In this document: positions 25,382 to 35,478 of the stretch, piece by piece
How the letters are laid out: each line of letters begins with the position of its first letter
Numbering within the stretch: position 1 is the stretch's first letter
The notes under the pieces: model-generated
The model's input: only the letters and a program-made list of their open reading frames with translations
What the model was told of the DNA's origin: nothing
The model's database searches: none
Program-made: the position numbers and the translations under genes
Assembly: GCA_947474065.1 (NCBI GenBank)
Contig: CANJHD010000005.1
Coordinates: forward strand, 1 to 64,000
DNA length: 64,000 bases
Reading direction: 5' to 3'
DNA from: Planctomycetaceae bacterium
GTDB lineage: Bacteria > Planctomycetota > Phycisphaerae > Phycisphaerales > SM1A02

Positions 25382-28300
25382 TCGACTTCTTCATCAAGCG
25401 CCCCATCTTCGCTACGGTGATCGCCCTGCTCATGGTGATCGCTGGTGGGTTGTCAATGACCATCATGCCGGTCTCGCAGTTCCCGCCAATTACCCCGCCC
25501 ACCGTGCAGGTCTCCGCGTTCTATCCCGGCGCATCAGCGGACACCACTTCGGATGTCGTGACGCGCTTGCTAGAGCGTCAAATCAACGGCGTGCCCGGCA
25601 TGATCTACATGTCGAGCAATTCGGTGAACGGCGGCAACGCTGTGATCACTGTGACATTCGCTGTTGGGTATGACCTCTCCATCGGTACTGTTGATGTGCA
25701 GAACTACGCGCAGACTGCCATCCCACAGTTACCCCCAGAAGTGCAACGTCAAGGCATCTCTGTCCGCAAGCAGTCAACGGACTTTGTGCAGGTAGTCGGC
25801 CTGCGTTCGCCCAAGGGCACCTACGACGCTGACTTCCTGGCGAATTACGCAGACATCAATATTGTGCAGACCCTGCAGCGCATCCCGGGCGTTTCTCAGG
25901 TTTCTAACTTTGGTCTGCGCCAGTACTCCATGCGAATCTGGATGGACACGCCGAAATTGGCATCTTTGAGCATTGAGCCTAAGGATGTCTACAGGGCCAT
26001 TGATGAGCAGAATCGCCAGGCTGTCGGCGGACAGACAGGCGCATCTCCCATCACCACCGTGCCAGCGTTTGTGATGCAAGTCAACACACTGGGTCGGCTC
26101 GAACAAGTGAAAGAGTTCGAGCAGATCGTGGTGCGCAGCAATGACAAAGGCACTGTGCTTCTCAAGGATGTGGCGCGTGTAGAACTTGGTGCAGCGAGCT
26201 ATACAACTGTTGGCAAGCAAGACGGCGATGCAACCGGCCTGCTCGGCGTGTTCCAGTTACCGGGGTCCAATGCGTTTGAGATTGCCAAGGGTGTTGCTGC
26301 GGCGATGGAGTCACTGAAGAAGGACTTCCCAGAGGACATTGACTACCGGATCAACTACGACACCACCAAGTTCGTCCGGGCGTCGATTGAAGAAGTCGTT
26401 TCAACCTTCTGGGAAGCTGCGCTCCTTGTACTGATCATCATCTACGTCTTCCTGCAGAGTTTCCGGACGACGCTGATCCCAATGATTGCCATTCCGGTGT
26501 CAATCATTGGAACATTCGCAGTGATGCTGGCGATGGGATTTTCCATCAATACGCTCACGCTGCTTGGTCTCGTGCTCTCGATCGGCATTGTGGTGGACGA
26601 TGCCATCGTGGTAGTGGAAAATGTCGAGCGTAAGTTTGAGGGTGGCGAGACCGATCCGTACCGCGCCGCGAGTACCGCGATGAAGGAGGTCGCCGGACCA
26701 ATCATTGCAACCACGCTCTCACTGGTAGCGGTGTTCGTCCCCGCAGCATTGATGCCCGGTGTTACTGGGCAGCTCTACAACCAGTTTGCAATGACCATCG
26801 CCATATCGGTGGTTCTTTCCAGCATCAATTCACTGACACTGAGCCCTGCGCTTGCAGCCATCTTCCTCCGACCACGCAAGATGGCTGATCGTGGTTTCTT
26901 CGGTGCTTTCAACCGAAATTTCAACGGCGTTGAACTGGCGTACGAGTCCACCGTTGGCTGGCTGATTCGACGCTGGGTGGTGGCTGGGGTGATCTTTGTC
27001 GTTGCGATCGCGGCCGCACTTTGGTTAGTGACCACCGCACCCACTGCGTTCGTTCCTGATGAAGACAACGGCTATTTCTTTGTTGCCTATCAGTTGCCAG
27101 CGGGCTCACCACTGGATCGAACCAACGCCGTTGCAGCGGAGGCGCGGAAGATCGTCGCCGCGCAGCCAGAGGTTGATACGGTGATTGAGATCAATGGTCT
27201 CAACTTCATCGCCAATGCACCGCAGTCCAATAGCGGCGTGCTCATTCCCGTACTGAAGCCATGGTCGGAGCGGAAGGGCCTGCAACACACGACGAGCGCC
27301 ATTGTGCAACGGCTGCAGCCACTTCTTTGGACCATTCCTGGCGGCATGGCATTCCCTTTCAATCCTCCGTCGATTCCTGGACTCGGATCGGTTGGTGGAT
27401 TTCAGTTGCAATTGATCGACCGCGCTGGTCTCGGCACCGATGCGCTGTATGCGGCGGCAATGGATGTAGTGAACGAGACGCGGAAATACCCAGACAAGTT
27501 GCTTGGCGTTTCCACCTTCTTCCAGAAGGATGTTCCCCAGGTTTGGCTCGACATCGATCGCGCAAAGTTGCAGCGACTAGGCGTCACAGTCGCGGACGCT
27601 TTCGCTGTTTTGCAGCTGAATTTCGGAAGTGCGTATGTCAATCAGTTCAATCGATTCAATCAGGTCTATCAGGTCTATGTGCAGGCTGATGCGCGCTACC
27701 GCATGGCACCTGAGGATCTCGGCAAGCTCTACGTGATGAACAACGCGCGGGAAATGATTCCATTTTCTGCGTTCGCTCATGAGCGCACCACCACTGGCCC
27801 GGACAACATCACCCACTACAACGTCACCGATACCATTGCCATCAATGGAGCTGGCGCACCGGGGATTAGTTCCGGAGACGCCACTGCATTCATGGAGCAG
27901 ATTTGCGACAAAGTCCTTCCACAAGGAATGACGTACGAATGGACCGGCATCGTCTTCCAAGAACAAACTTCGGCGAACGCTGCTCCTATTGTGTTCACAT
28001 TGGCAATCATCGCGGTGTTCCTATTCTTGGCAGCACAGTACGAGAGCTGGACGCTTCCGATTCTTGTGGTCATCGCTGTTCCGTTCGCAGTTCTCGGAGC
28101 AGTCGGCGGATTGCGAGTCGCCGGGATGCCACTTGATGTCTATGCACAGATCGGGTTGGTCATGCTCATCGGACTAGCCGCAAAGAATGCCATCCTGATT
28201 GTGGAATTCGCCAAAGCAGGTACAGAACGAGGCTTGACTCCAGTACAAGCGGCTATGGACGCGGCACGACTACGCCTACGACCGATCCTCATGACCGCGC

Positions 28301-28512
28301 TCAGTTTCATCTTGGGTGTCATGCCCTTGGTAATCGCTACTGGCGCGGGTGCAAGCGCGCGGCGATCGATCGGCGTGACCGTTATGGTCGGATTGGCCGT
28401 TTCCACACTACTTTCCTTGGTCATTGTGCCGGTCTTCTATGCGCTCCTTGTGGTGATTCGCGACCGCGTTTGGGGTCCCGACGACGGAGACACTGCACAC
28501 TCAGCCAAGTAA
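25378..28512 (+). CDS. RND (HAE1-type) multidrug efflux transporter
   Basis: 1044 residues, the usual length for AcrB/MexB-like pumps. The N-terminus is MIDFFIKRPIFATVIALLMV. Twelve membrane helices flank two large periplasmic loops. Membrane helix 4 contains the proton-relay pair in GIVVDDAIVVVENVERK (two adjacent Asp), and helix 10 keeps the Lys in AAKNAILIVEFAK. The substrate-loop pattern FPFNPPSIPGLGSVGGFQLQ is present. It is a proton-driven homotrimer exporting hydrophobic compounds, with specificity unknown. The ATGA overlap with the adaptor gene fixes the start. No TetR-type regulator is next to the operon. Confidence 0.95.
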   Translation: MIDFFIKRPIFATVIALLMVIAGGLSMTIMPVSQFPPITPPTVQVSAFYPGASADTTSDVVTRLLERQINGVPGMIYMSSNSVNGGNAVITVTFAVGYDLSIGTVDVQNYAQTAIPQLPPEVQRQGISVRKQSTDFVQVVGLRSPKGTYDADFLANYADINIVQTLQRIPGVSQVSNFGLRQYSMRIWMDTPKLASLSIEPKDVYRAIDEQNRQAVGGQTGASPITTVPAFVMQVNTLGRLEQVKEFEQIVVRSNDKGTVLLKDVARVELGAASYTTVGKQDGDATGLLGVFQLPGSNAFEIAKGVAAAMESLKKDFPEDIDYRINYDTTKFVRASIEEVVSTFWEAALLVLIIIYVFLQSFRTTLIPMIAIPVSIIGTFAVMLAMGFSINTLTLLGLVLSIGIVVDDAIVVVENVERKFEGGETDPYRAASTAMKEVAGPIIATTLSLVAVFVPAALMPGVTGQLYNQFAMTIAISVVLSSINSLTLSPALAAIFLRPRKMADRGFFGAFNRNFNGVELAYESTVGWLIRRWVVAGVIFVVAIAAALWLVTTAPTAFVPDEDNGYFFVAYQLPAGSPLDRTNAVAAEARKIVAAQPEVDTVIEINGLNFIANAPQSNSGVLIPVLKPWSERKGLQHTTSAIVQRLQPLLWTIPGGMAFPFNPPSIPGLGSVGGFQLQLIDRAGLGTDALYAAAMDVVNETRKYPDKLLGVSTFFQKDVPQVWLDIDRAKLQRLGVTVADAFAVLQLNFGSAYVNQFNRFNQVYQVYVQADARYRMAPEDLGKLYVMNNAREMIPFSAFAHERTTTGPDNITHYNVTDTIAINGAGAPGISSGDATAFMEQICDKVLPQGMTYEWTGIVFQEQTSANAAPIVFTLAIIAVFLFLAAQYESWTLPILVVIAVPFAVLGAVGGLRVAGMPLDVYAQIGLVMLIGLAAKNAILIVEFAKAGTERGLTPVQAAMDAARLRLRPILMTALSFILGVMPLVIATGAGASARRSIGVTVMVGLAVSTLLSLVIVPVFYALLVVIRDRVWGPDDGDTAHSAK

Positions 28513-28522
28513 CCTTCGCGGC

Positions 28523-29749
28523 ATGAGCAACGCCGCCGCAGCGCCATCAATCACGCACGCTGAATTCCGCGCTCGCCGCGACCGGCTTCTTGCCGATCTT
28601 GGCCAGTCCTCAGGTTTAGTACTTGCTGGCGACGCGGACCCGTCGCTTCACCATCCGTGGAAACCACACGCGCACTTTGAGTACCTCACGGGCATCACTG
28701 ATGAACCAGGCGCGATGCTGTTCCTTGATCCGACGAATCCAGTGCCATCCAAGCGCGCCACCTTGCTCTTGCGACCACTCAACCCCGAGGTCGAGAAGTG
28801 GGACGGGTTCCGCGATGAACTCGGTGGAGCACTTCGAACGATCACTGGTTTCGACACCGTGCTGCGCACTGGAATGCTGAGCAGGCTTCTCTTAGAAGCA
28901 ACGCGACGCTCGCGTTCCCTTGCATGCCTCATGCCGCTTGCTGCTTGGAATACACCAGTCTCGGCGGACCTCGCCATCCTGCGCGCGCAAGCCGAGCGCG
29001 TACCAGGAACGCAAATCACCGACCGCAGCGATCTCTTGGTGAAGATGCGTGCTTCCAAAAGCGCAGCAGAAATTGCATGCGTACGGGAAGCCGGTCGCAT
29101 TACTGCTACTGGCTTTGCAGCCGCAATGAAATCAATGCGAGCGGGGATGAACGAGTTTGATCTACAAGAAGCCGTGGAGCATGCGTACCGCAGCAACGGC
29201 GCCCGGGAGCTGGCATTCCGCACCATCGCTGGTGGTGGGTTTAACGCCACCGTCCTGCACTACCACGCCAATGATCGGGCCTTGGCTGCCGGCGATTTGG
29301 TGGTCCTCGACAGTGGCGCGAAGTACGCGGGCTACTCAGCGGATGTCACGCGCACCCTGCCTGTCTCTGGAAAGTTCACGACACGCCAGCGCGAGCTCTA
29401 TGACTTGGTGCTCCGCTCCCAAGCAGCCGCTATTGCTGCAGTAAAGCCCGGAGTAACGCTTGCTGACATTGATGCCGCTGGCCGCAAGGTCATTGTGGAC
29501 GCTGGCTTTGGGGACGCCTTCATCCATGGAATGGGCCACCATCTCGGTCTCGAGACGCACGATGCTTCCCCAGACGCGCCGCTTGAAGTCGGCGCCGTCA
29601 TCACCATTGAGCCGGGCATCTACCTTCCCAAGGAGTCTGTTGGGATCCGCATCGAAGACGATGTGGCAGTGACCACTACTGGCCATGAGGTGCTTACCAC
29701 GGGCATACCTCGCAGCGCGGACGAGGTGGAACTGGCCATGAAGCACTGA
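28523..29749 (+). CDS. pepP: Xaa-Pro aminopeptidase (M24B)
   Basis: 408 residues. The N-terminal ~150 residues are the AMP_N domain (HFEYLTGITDEPGAMLFLDP). The C-terminal part is a pita-bread metallopeptidase with metal ligands in VLDSGAKYAGYSADVTRT (two Asp), the His in HGMGHHLGLETHD, Glu in TIEPGIYLP and Glu in GIRIEDDVAVT. It removes N-terminal residues before proline in the cytoplasm. It begins 10 bases after the pump gene and may be read through from that operon, though no functional link to efflux is evident. Confidence 0.93.
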   Translation: MSNAAAAPSITHAEFRARRDRLLADLGQSSGLVLAGDADPSLHHPWKPHAHFEYLTGITDEPGAMLFLDPTNPVPSKRATLLLRPLNPEVEKWDGFRDELGGALRTITGFDTVLRTGMLSRLLLEATRRSRSLACLMPLAAWNTPVSADLAILRAQAERVPGTQITDRSDLLVKMRASKSAAEIACVREAGRITATGFAAAMKSMRAGMNEFDLQEAVEHAYRSNGARELAFRTIAGGGFNATVLHYHANDRALAAGDLVVLDSGAKYAGYSADVTRTLPVSGKFTTRQRELYDLVLRSQAAAIAAVKPGVTLADIDAAGRKVIVDAGFGDAFIHGMGHHLGLETHDASPDAPLEVGAVITIEPGIYLPKESVGIRIEDDVAVTTTGHEVLTTGIPRSADEVELAMKH

Positions 29750-29898
29750 ATTTGCCATGGTTTGTTCAGACTTGGCTTAGAAGGCCATCTACCTCACGAA
29801 ATGTTCATAGAGACAACCGATGATCCGGTTGGGAGATCGCATGGATCGCGCCTCCCGCCGCGGCCAGGCTTTGGTCGGTTTCTAAGGGAGGACCGAAT

Positions 29899-30735
29899 AT
29901 GTTCGCCTACCGAACCGTCTTTGTCAGCGATGTCCACTTGGGATTTCGCGGCGCACGCGCCGAGGAATTCGCAGCGTTTCTAAAGCGAGTGCAATGCGAA
30001 CGGCTCTACCTCGTCGGCGACATCGTCGACATGTGGGCACTCCGTCAACGTTGGACATGGCCACTGACTCACAATCAGGTGATACGACGCCTTCTAAAGC
30101 TCGCTCGCCACGGAACGAAAGTGATTTACATCCCAGGAAATCACGATGACTCTCTGCGCCCATACGCGGGCACGGAACTTGCTGGCATTCGCATTGCAAA
30201 GCAAGCGGTCCACCGCCTTGCCAGTGGTCAACAACTACTCGTGTGCCACGGTGATGAATTCGATCTCATTGTGCAGCATTCAAAGTTACTTTCGTTGCTT
30301 GGCACTTATGGATACGACTATCTAGTGCAACTAAATCGCATCGCCAATGCCATACGGTCGTGCGTTGGCCTTGGTCGCTGGTCCTTCTCGCAGACGATCA
30401 AAAAGAAGGTGAAGAGTGCTTGCACTTTCATTTCCAAGTTTGAGGAAGTTCTGGCTGATGAGGCGAAGCGGCGCTCACTTGATGGTGTGATCTGCGGACA
30501 CATTCACGAACCGCGCATTGAACAGCGTGCAGACGGACTGATCTACGCCAACTGTGGCGACTGGATCGAGCGCGCATCGGCGCTCGTCGAGCACGCGGAT
30601 GGGCGCCTCGAAATTATTGATGTTGAGGCCCTTCTGCGCTCTGCTGGCTGGAAGCCTGACCCATCAGAACATCCCGAAACCATCAATATTCCTGAACACA
30701 GCATCATCACCGAGGACGGTGCACATGCATACTGA
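29899..30735 (+). CDS. LpxH-like UDP-2,3-diacylglucosamine pyrophosphohydrolase family metallophosphatase
   Basis: 278 residues with an AGGGAGG ribosome site 7 bases before the ATG. Calcineurin-like motifs occur in order: VSDVHLG, VGDIVDMW, PGNHDD, VCHGDEFD and CGHIHEP, giving the two-metal site. Overall layout and length match the LpxH-related family that cleaves UDP-2,3-diacylglucosamine in lipid A synthesis; several bacterial homologues have unproven substrates. Immediately downstream, overlapping by 11 bases, is a lipid-glycosyltransferase-like gene, which supports an envelope-lipid role. Confidence 0.8.
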   Translation: MFAYRTVFVSDVHLGFRGARAEEFAAFLKRVQCERLYLVGDIVDMWALRQRWTWPLTHNQVIRRLLKLARHGTKVIYIPGNHDDSLRPYAGTELAGIRIAKQAVHRLASGQQLLVCHGDEFDLIVQHSKLLSLLGTYGYDYLVQLNRIANAIRSCVGLGRWSFSQTIKKKVKSACTFISKFEEVLADEAKRRSLDGVICGHIHEPRIEQRADGLIYANCGDWIERASALVEHADGRLEIIDVEALLRSAGWKPDPSEHPETINIPEHSIITEDGAHAY

Positions 30736-31960
30736 CTGCCGAAATTTCGCCGCCCGTCCTATGAGCCCGATGACGCCCATGAGAATCACATTCTGCAGCA
30801 GTTCGGTCGGATGTGGACACACGCGGGCGTCAGTCGCCATACATGACGCATTGCGGGCGCGAGGGCAACTTTCTGAGGCCACCTTCATCGAGGCGCTTGA
30901 ACACGCGCCGCGGTGGTTTAGCAGCGTGTATCGCGATGGCTACCTTCGTGCCATCCGCCACGCACCACGCATCGTCGGTGCTGTCTATAACAGCACGGAT
31001 ATTCCGCGCCGAGACCGGAGAACACTCGGACCAGCACTCGACCGCTTTGAAGACACCGTAATGGGAAAATTTCGAGCACATCCTGCCCTTCACAGTGCTG
31101 ATGTAGTTGTATCCACCCACTTTCTCACGAGCGCACTCCTTGGAAGAATGCGAATCCGCGGGGAATTGAGCGCCCCCGTGGTAACTGTCGTTACTGATGA
31201 ACATCCACACGCGGTGTGGCTACAAGCCGGCGTCGATATCACTTGTGTCGCTAGTCGCGCCGCTCGCACCGCTGCAATCGCTGGCGGAATGGATCCCACA
31301 CGAGTTGAGATCACCGGAATACCCATCGACCCGCATTTCTGCATGACACATCAGCGGTCATTTGCCGCGCCAGGTTCCGGTCGACCGATGATCTTGGTTT
31401 GTGGTGGCGGGCATGGACTTGGCGACATCCCAACCGTAGTGCAATCACTGATAGCCACAAGCATCAACTGCACCATCGTTGTGGTGTGCGGGAAGAACGC
31501 TCCCCTTGCAACAGCCATGGCCGCACTGCAAGCGCAGCGCAGTCGCGGCGACTTAACAGGTCCAGAATTGCGCGTACTTGGTTACACCAATGCCATGCAT
31601 GAACTCATGGCGGCAGCAGATCTGATGGTCGGCAAGCCTGGAGGTCTCACCACAACCGAGGCGCGCGCCGTAGGACTACCAATGGTGCTATTGCAGCCAA
31701 TTCCAGGCCAAGAAGAGCGAAATGCGGACATGCTGGTTGCGATCGGCGCTGCTGTTCGAACTTCTCGTGCCGCCGATGCTGGACCCGTAGCGGCAGCGAT
31801 CATCGCTGACCCGCAACGATTACAGCGCATGCGGATGGCGTCGAGTGCGGCCGGCAATCCGCGCGCCGCCTTTGATGTCGCTTCCACCATAAGCGCAGTC
31901 CTAGCGCGACCGAATCAATGCCAAGAGTCGAACTGGCTGCGCGGAAGACCTGCCGCCTAG
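30725..31960 (+). CDS. MGDG synthase-like / GT28 glycosyltransferase
   Basis: About 411 residues from the ATG at 30725; an ATG at 30761 is an alternative, while the longer upstream frame duplicates the LpxH-like gene. The N-terminal domain has the pattern FCSSSVGCGHTRASVAIHDA, a Gly/His-rich loop like that of MGDG synthases (PF06925) and MurG relatives. The C-terminal half has MILVCGGGHGLGDIP, RVLGYTNAMHELMAAADLMV and KPGGLTTTEARAVGLPMV, which bind the UDP-sugar. It probably transfers a sugar to a membrane lipid (diacylglycerol or similar). Acceptor and sugar cannot be read from the sequence. It overlaps the LpxH-like gene by 11 bases. Confidence 0.8.
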   Translation: MHTDCRNFAARPMSPMTPMRITFCSSSVGCGHTRASVAIHDALRARGQLSEATFIEALEHAPRWFSSVYRDGYLRAIRHAPRIVGAVYNSTDIPRRDRRTLGPALDRFEDTVMGKFRAHPALHSADVVVSTHFLTSALLGRMRIRGELSAPVVTVVTDEHPHAVWLQAGVDITCVASRAARTAAIAGGMDPTRVEITGIPIDPHFCMTHQRSFAAPGSGRPMILVCGGGHGLGDIPTVVQSLIATSINCTIVVVCGKNAPLATAMAALQAQRSRGDLTGPELRVLGYTNAMHELMAAADLMVGKPGGLTTTEARAVGLPMVLLQPIPGQEERNADMLVAIGAAVRTSRAADAGPVAAAIIADPQRLQRMRMASSAAGNPRAAFDVASTISAVLARPNQCQESNWLRGRPAA

Positions 31961-31997
31961 TCAGCGCTGAGAGACATCGGCTGCTCGCGATGAAATA

Positions 31998-33887
31998 TCA
32001 AATCACCGAGTCATGGGTTGAAAGGTTGTGCGCTGGAGCAGTGTTCAATTGCACCAACTTGGCACCTTGAACTTCCTTCGCCGCGTTGGGATCAACATAG
32101 TCGCTGTGGCAATTTGCCTTGCCCTCTTCAGCGCCTACTGCCTTACGCGTCTTAGAAGCAAGCTTGTGAATCTCGTCAGGGCTCAATACGCCGCGCTTCG
32201 TAAGTATCTCCTGCTGCTCCGCGCTCAGTGCAGCACTCTTCACCGGCTTGCCGCGCTGGTACTCCTCATCCTTGCCGCTGGCGAATTCTTGAATCTCCTT
32301 GCTGATGCGCACGCTGCACCAGTCGTGCCCGCACATGGCGCAAAAGTCTGTATCAACATCAAGGTCCTCATCGTGGTACGCGCGGGCTGTGTCGGGGTCA
32401 AAGCTCAACTCAAAGTGCTTCTCCCAATTCAACGCGGCGCGGGCTTTGGTGAGTTCATCATCACGATCGCGCGCGCCTGGAATGCCGAGCGCAACATCTG
32501 CTGCGTGAGCCGCAATTTTGTAGGCAATGCAGCCTTGTTTCACGTCATCCTTCTTCGGCAGGCCTAAGTGCTCTTTGGGAGTCACGTAGCAAAGCATGCT
32601 GGCGCCGTGATAGCCCGCGGCAGTGGCGCCGATGCAACTTGTGATGTGGTCATAGCCCGGAAAGATGTCTGTCACGAGCGGACCAAGTACATAGAACGGC
32701 GCGCCGTGACAAAGCGTGCGCTGCAATTTCATGTTGAATTCAATCTGATCAAACGGAACGTGCCCTGGTCCCTCAACCATTACTTGCACGCCCATGCGCC
32801 ACGCGCGCTCGGTGAGTTCACCAATGGTCTCCAGCTCTGCCAACTGCGCACGATCCGTTGCGTCTGCCAATCCACCAGGCCGAAGCCCGTCACCAATTGA
32901 GAAGGTGACATCATGCCGGCGCAGCACTTCGCAGATTCGCTCCCAACCGTCATACATTGGATTTTGCTTGTTGTTCACCAGCATCCACTTTGCTAGTAGC
33001 GACCCACCGCGGCTGACAATTCCAATCAGGCGCCGCTTGATGAATGGCAAGTGCTCGCGCAGCACGCCAGCATGAATAGTGAAGTAGTCAACACCCTGCC
33101 GAGCCTGGTGCTCAAGCGTCTCAAGAATCATGGACTCGTCCAAGTCTTCCAACTTGCGCCCAATGATCATCGAATAGATCGGGACAGTGCCGATCGGCAC
33201 CGTGCTATTGCGAATCAACGCTTCGCGGCATTCATCAAGGTTGCCGCCGGTGGAAAGGTCCATCACCGTATCTGCGCCCCATTTCTCGGCCCATTTCAGC
33301 TTTTCCACCTCTTCATGCGTCCCGCTTGAAACCGGGGACGCACCCATGTTGGCATTAATTTTCGTCTTCGATGCACGCCCGATCGCCATCGGATCAAGTC
33401 CATAGCCAAGGTGTGCAATATTCGCGGGAATCACCATGCGACCAGCGGCAATCTCGTCGCGCACCTGTACAGCGGTCAGGTGCGGCTCGCGCTCTGCCAC
33501 GCGACGCATCTGCGCGGTGATGATGCCAAGCCGCGCACTCTCGAGTTGTGTGATTGGCACAAACCCCTTGGGGTGAGTAACGCGCATCCACTCACCGCGC
33601 GCGCTGACAAAGTCCACCGAACTATGCGATCCACCATGAGCAGCAGCGGGCGTCCCACCCGTTGGTGCCGCGGACAGGCGCGTATATGACCACTCTGACG
33701 GCAAGAAATCCCACGCTGTTTGACTACTTGGCGCAGGCATCCCGGGCGTATCGGGTGAACTGAAGGCCAACGGGCCACCAATGTCAGCGCTCCGCGCAAA
33801 GCTTCCAGGCGTTGTGCCCTGCGCATCAGTTGATGGGTTGTATGCCCCATGAAGAGGAAGTGCGTGTCCAGTTGCAGTGCTAATCAT
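31998..33887 (-). CDS. thiC: Phosphomethylpyrimidine synthase ThiC
   Basis: About 629 residues from the ATG at 33887, preceded by ATGAGGATG (AGGA 9 bases upstream). An in-frame GTG at 33923 lies in the leader and is less likely. It converts aminoimidazole ribotide to hydroxymethylpyrimidine phosphate in thiamine synthesis, as a radical-SAM enzyme. Seen: [57 protein letters not shown] and [18 protein letters not shown]. The C-terminal cluster motif is CAMCGHDWC (C-x2-C-x4-C). The first ~80 residues are Ser/Pro/Gly-rich and unlike compact ThiC N-termini. A TPP riboswitch lies upstream. Confidence 0.95.
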   Translation of the reverse strand: MISTATGHALPLHGAYNPSTDAQGTTPGSFARSADIGGPLAFSSPDTPGMPAPSSQTAWDFLPSEWSYTRLSAAPTGGTPAAAHGGSHSSVDFVSARGEWMRVTHPKGFVPITQLESARLGIITAQMRRVAEREPHLTAVQVRDEIAAGRMVIPANIAHLGYGLDPMAIGRASKTKINANMGASPVSSGTHEEVEKLKWAEKWGADTVMDLSTGGNLDECREALIRNSTVPIGTVPIYSMIIGRKLEDLDESMILETLEHQARQGVDYFTIHAGVLREHLPFIKRRLIGIVSRGGSLLAKWMLVNNKQNPMYDGWERICEVLRRHDVTFSIGDGLRPGGLADATDRAQLAELETIGELTERAWRMGVQVMVEGPGHVPFDQIEFNMKLQRTLCHGAPFYVLGPLVTDIFPGYDHITSCIGATAAGYHGASMLCYVTPKEHLGLPKKDDVKQGCIAYKIAAHAADVALGIPGARDRDDELTKARAALNWEKHFELSFDPDTARAYHDEDLDVDTDFCAMCGHDWCSVRISKEIQEFASGKDEEYQRGKPVKSAALSAEQQEILTKRGVLSPDEIHKLASKTRKAVGAEEGKANCHSDYVDPNAAKEVQGAKLVQLNTAPAHNLSTHDSVI

Positions 33888-33984
33888 GTGTTCATCCTCA
33901 TGGAAATGGTGGTCAAGCGACACTCACCGCGAGCCAAACCAGCATGAGGATGAATAGCAACCCGCGTGCATGCGGAAACTGCTA

Positions 33985-34069
33985 CTCGCTTCCCTACGCC
34001 GGTACGAACCGGGTCAGGTTCCGCGGGTACTTCTCAGCGGACCACCAGTGCGGCCGCGCCCCGAGCGAA
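33985..34069 (-). promoter_or_regulatory. TPP riboswitch (THI element) upstream of thiC
   Basis: Read on the minus strand, the conserved core is complete: GCTGAGA, ACCC, GAACCTGACCCGG, TTCGTACCGGCGTAGGGAAGC. Helix P1 is formed by TCGCT (34064-34068) with AGCGA (33986-33990). It ends about 98 bases before the thiC ATG. The leader between shows no obvious terminator hairpin with a T-run, so control may act on translation through the AGGA at the start codon. That last point is inference. Confidence 0.93.
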
Positions 34070-34467
34070 TGACTAAAGTCTATGCCTAGGCTCAAATTGC
34101 GTGGGTTACAGGCCCCGCCTAACGGCGCAATTATCAAGGCTATTTCGCTTCTAAATTTGACATTTATCCAAACAAGCATAGTATTCAAGTGCCTTTCGCA
34201 TACGTCCGATAGGGGCGTTTCGCGTGTCTAAGTAACGTCTCCACGCGAAGTGGCGGCGCCAGATTTGATTAGTTTCATTGGTGTTTATTGGTGTCGGTTG
34301 ATGGTCACAGCATTCCACGTCCGGGGAGCTGGAGAGATCCAGTGGGGGCATTTCGAGCACTTGCATTCGTATCAAGTGCAAGCAAATTCCGGGGGTCAGC
34401 GCAGCGTCCGCAATCGCGGGCGAGTTTCGCGCCTGGTAGTGGACCCGTTGCTCAATCTCTCAACACC
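34070..34467. other. Intergenic region between thiC riboswitch and AsnC-type regulator
   Basis: This divergent control region of about 400 bases holds no convincing gene. The left part must contain the thiC promoter. A plus-strand promoter candidate is listed separately. Frames running through the rest look like leader sequence of the regulator gene. Confidence 0.6.
34157..34184 (+). promoter_or_regulatory. Candidate sigma-70-type promoter
   Basis: TTGACA at 34157-34162, a 16-base spacer and TAGTAT at 34179-34184 match the consensus closely in an AT-rich patch. It points toward the AsnC-type regulator, whose ATG is 284 bases away, so the transcript would have a long leader. No experimental support; planctomycete promoters are poorly known. 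Confidence 0.4.
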
Positions 34468-35421
34468 ATGCTGCGCAGCCCACCACGCTACTCAGACCCC
34501 TCGCTTCCACCTCTCGACGAAGCGGATCGGAAGATCCTTGAAATCCTGCAACTTGATGGTCGCGCCTCTGGGCGCGAACTCGCGCAACAAACTGGCATCT
34601 CAGAGGCGAATGTCAGCCGGCGCCTTGCGCGCTTAATTGAAGAGAAGTCGGTTCGAGTACTTGGCTTCGTGCCGCCGGAATTCCTCGGGCTACAAACGCA
34701 GTTCATCGCATACCTCCGCGTCAATGGCAGCACCGATGCAGCCGCGGCGAGCCTCTTAGCGCACCCGCAATTCTCGTACATCAGTGCCGCATTAGGAGTA
34801 TGGGACTTAATTGTTTACGGAACAGCGCGCGACTCGATCGAAATGGTCTCGCTCATCGATCGTGCCATTGTTGCCAACCGATTAATCCACGACTCCGAGC
34901 TACATATTGTCCTTGAGTTTGCCGACGCGCAACGTGGCCACCCATCGCCGATCGCGGGGATCGAGCCTCGCAACATCGATCGCACTGATCGACAAATCAT
35001 TCGCCACGCCCAGCAGGATGCGCGCATGTCATTCACTGACATCGCACTTCGCACGAACATTTCGCCTACGAGCGCAGCTGATCGATTCCGAAAACTCATG
35101 AGCGACAAGATCGTCCGTGTCATCACACTCCCGGATCCAACGCGTATCGGGATGAGTCTCTTTGGACTCGTGAACATCGTCTCCACTACCCCCACGCGCG
35201 AATTGACTTCTGAACTTGCCAAGCTGCCAGAACTATCGTTCTTTAGCATTGTGAGCGGGCGGTTCCAGATTGCGGCGGAATTCCACGTCCGCGACGACGC
35301 TCACTTTGACGAACTGCGAACGAAAATTCTCGCAACGCCTAGTGTTCACGAGATTCAGATTTCCATCCATAGAAAGTTGTATCGACAACACTTCTCATGG
35401 GGCACTGCGGACGCGGAGTGA
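34468..35421 (+). CDS. Lrp/AsnC-family regulator with two tandem AsnC units
   Basis: 317 residues from the ATG at 34468; the frame is open upstream but that part is not protein-like. Unit one has a winged helix (LDEADRKILEILQLDGRASG, then ELAQQTGISEANVSRRLARL) and a RAM-like ligand domain to about residue 150. Unit two repeats the plan: IDRTDRQIIRHAQQDARMSF, then DIALRTNISPTSAADRFRKL and a second RAM domain. Single-unit Lrp proteins are half this length and assemble as dimers, so this protein may act as a built-in dimer. Its effector is unknown. It is divergent from thiC; the next genes (DinB-like and PLP dehydratase) follow on the same strand. Confidence 0.85.
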   Translation: MLRSPPRYSDPSLPPLDEADRKILEILQLDGRASGRELAQQTGISEANVSRRLARLIEEKSVRVLGFVPPEFLGLQTQFIAYLRVNGSTDAAAASLLAHPQFSYISAALGVWDLIVYGTARDSIEMVSLIDRAIVANRLIHDSELHIVLEFADAQRGHPSPIAGIEPRNIDRTDRQIIRHAQQDARMSFTDIALRTNISPTSAADRFRKLMSDKIVRVITLPDPTRIGMSLFGLVNIVSTTPTRELTSELAKLPELSFFSIVSGRFQIAAEFHVRDDAHFDELRTKILATPSVHEIQISIHRKLYRQHFSWGTADAE

Positions 35422-35478
35422 TGCTGCGCCGAAGGTGCTTGACGCGCGGGTACGTACATTGCGGCTATCGTTTGTCGC

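Noticed and set aside
34288-34467. N-terminal 60 residues upstream of the AsnC-type regulator start
   Set aside because: The composition is not protein-like and family similarity starts after the ATG at 34468.
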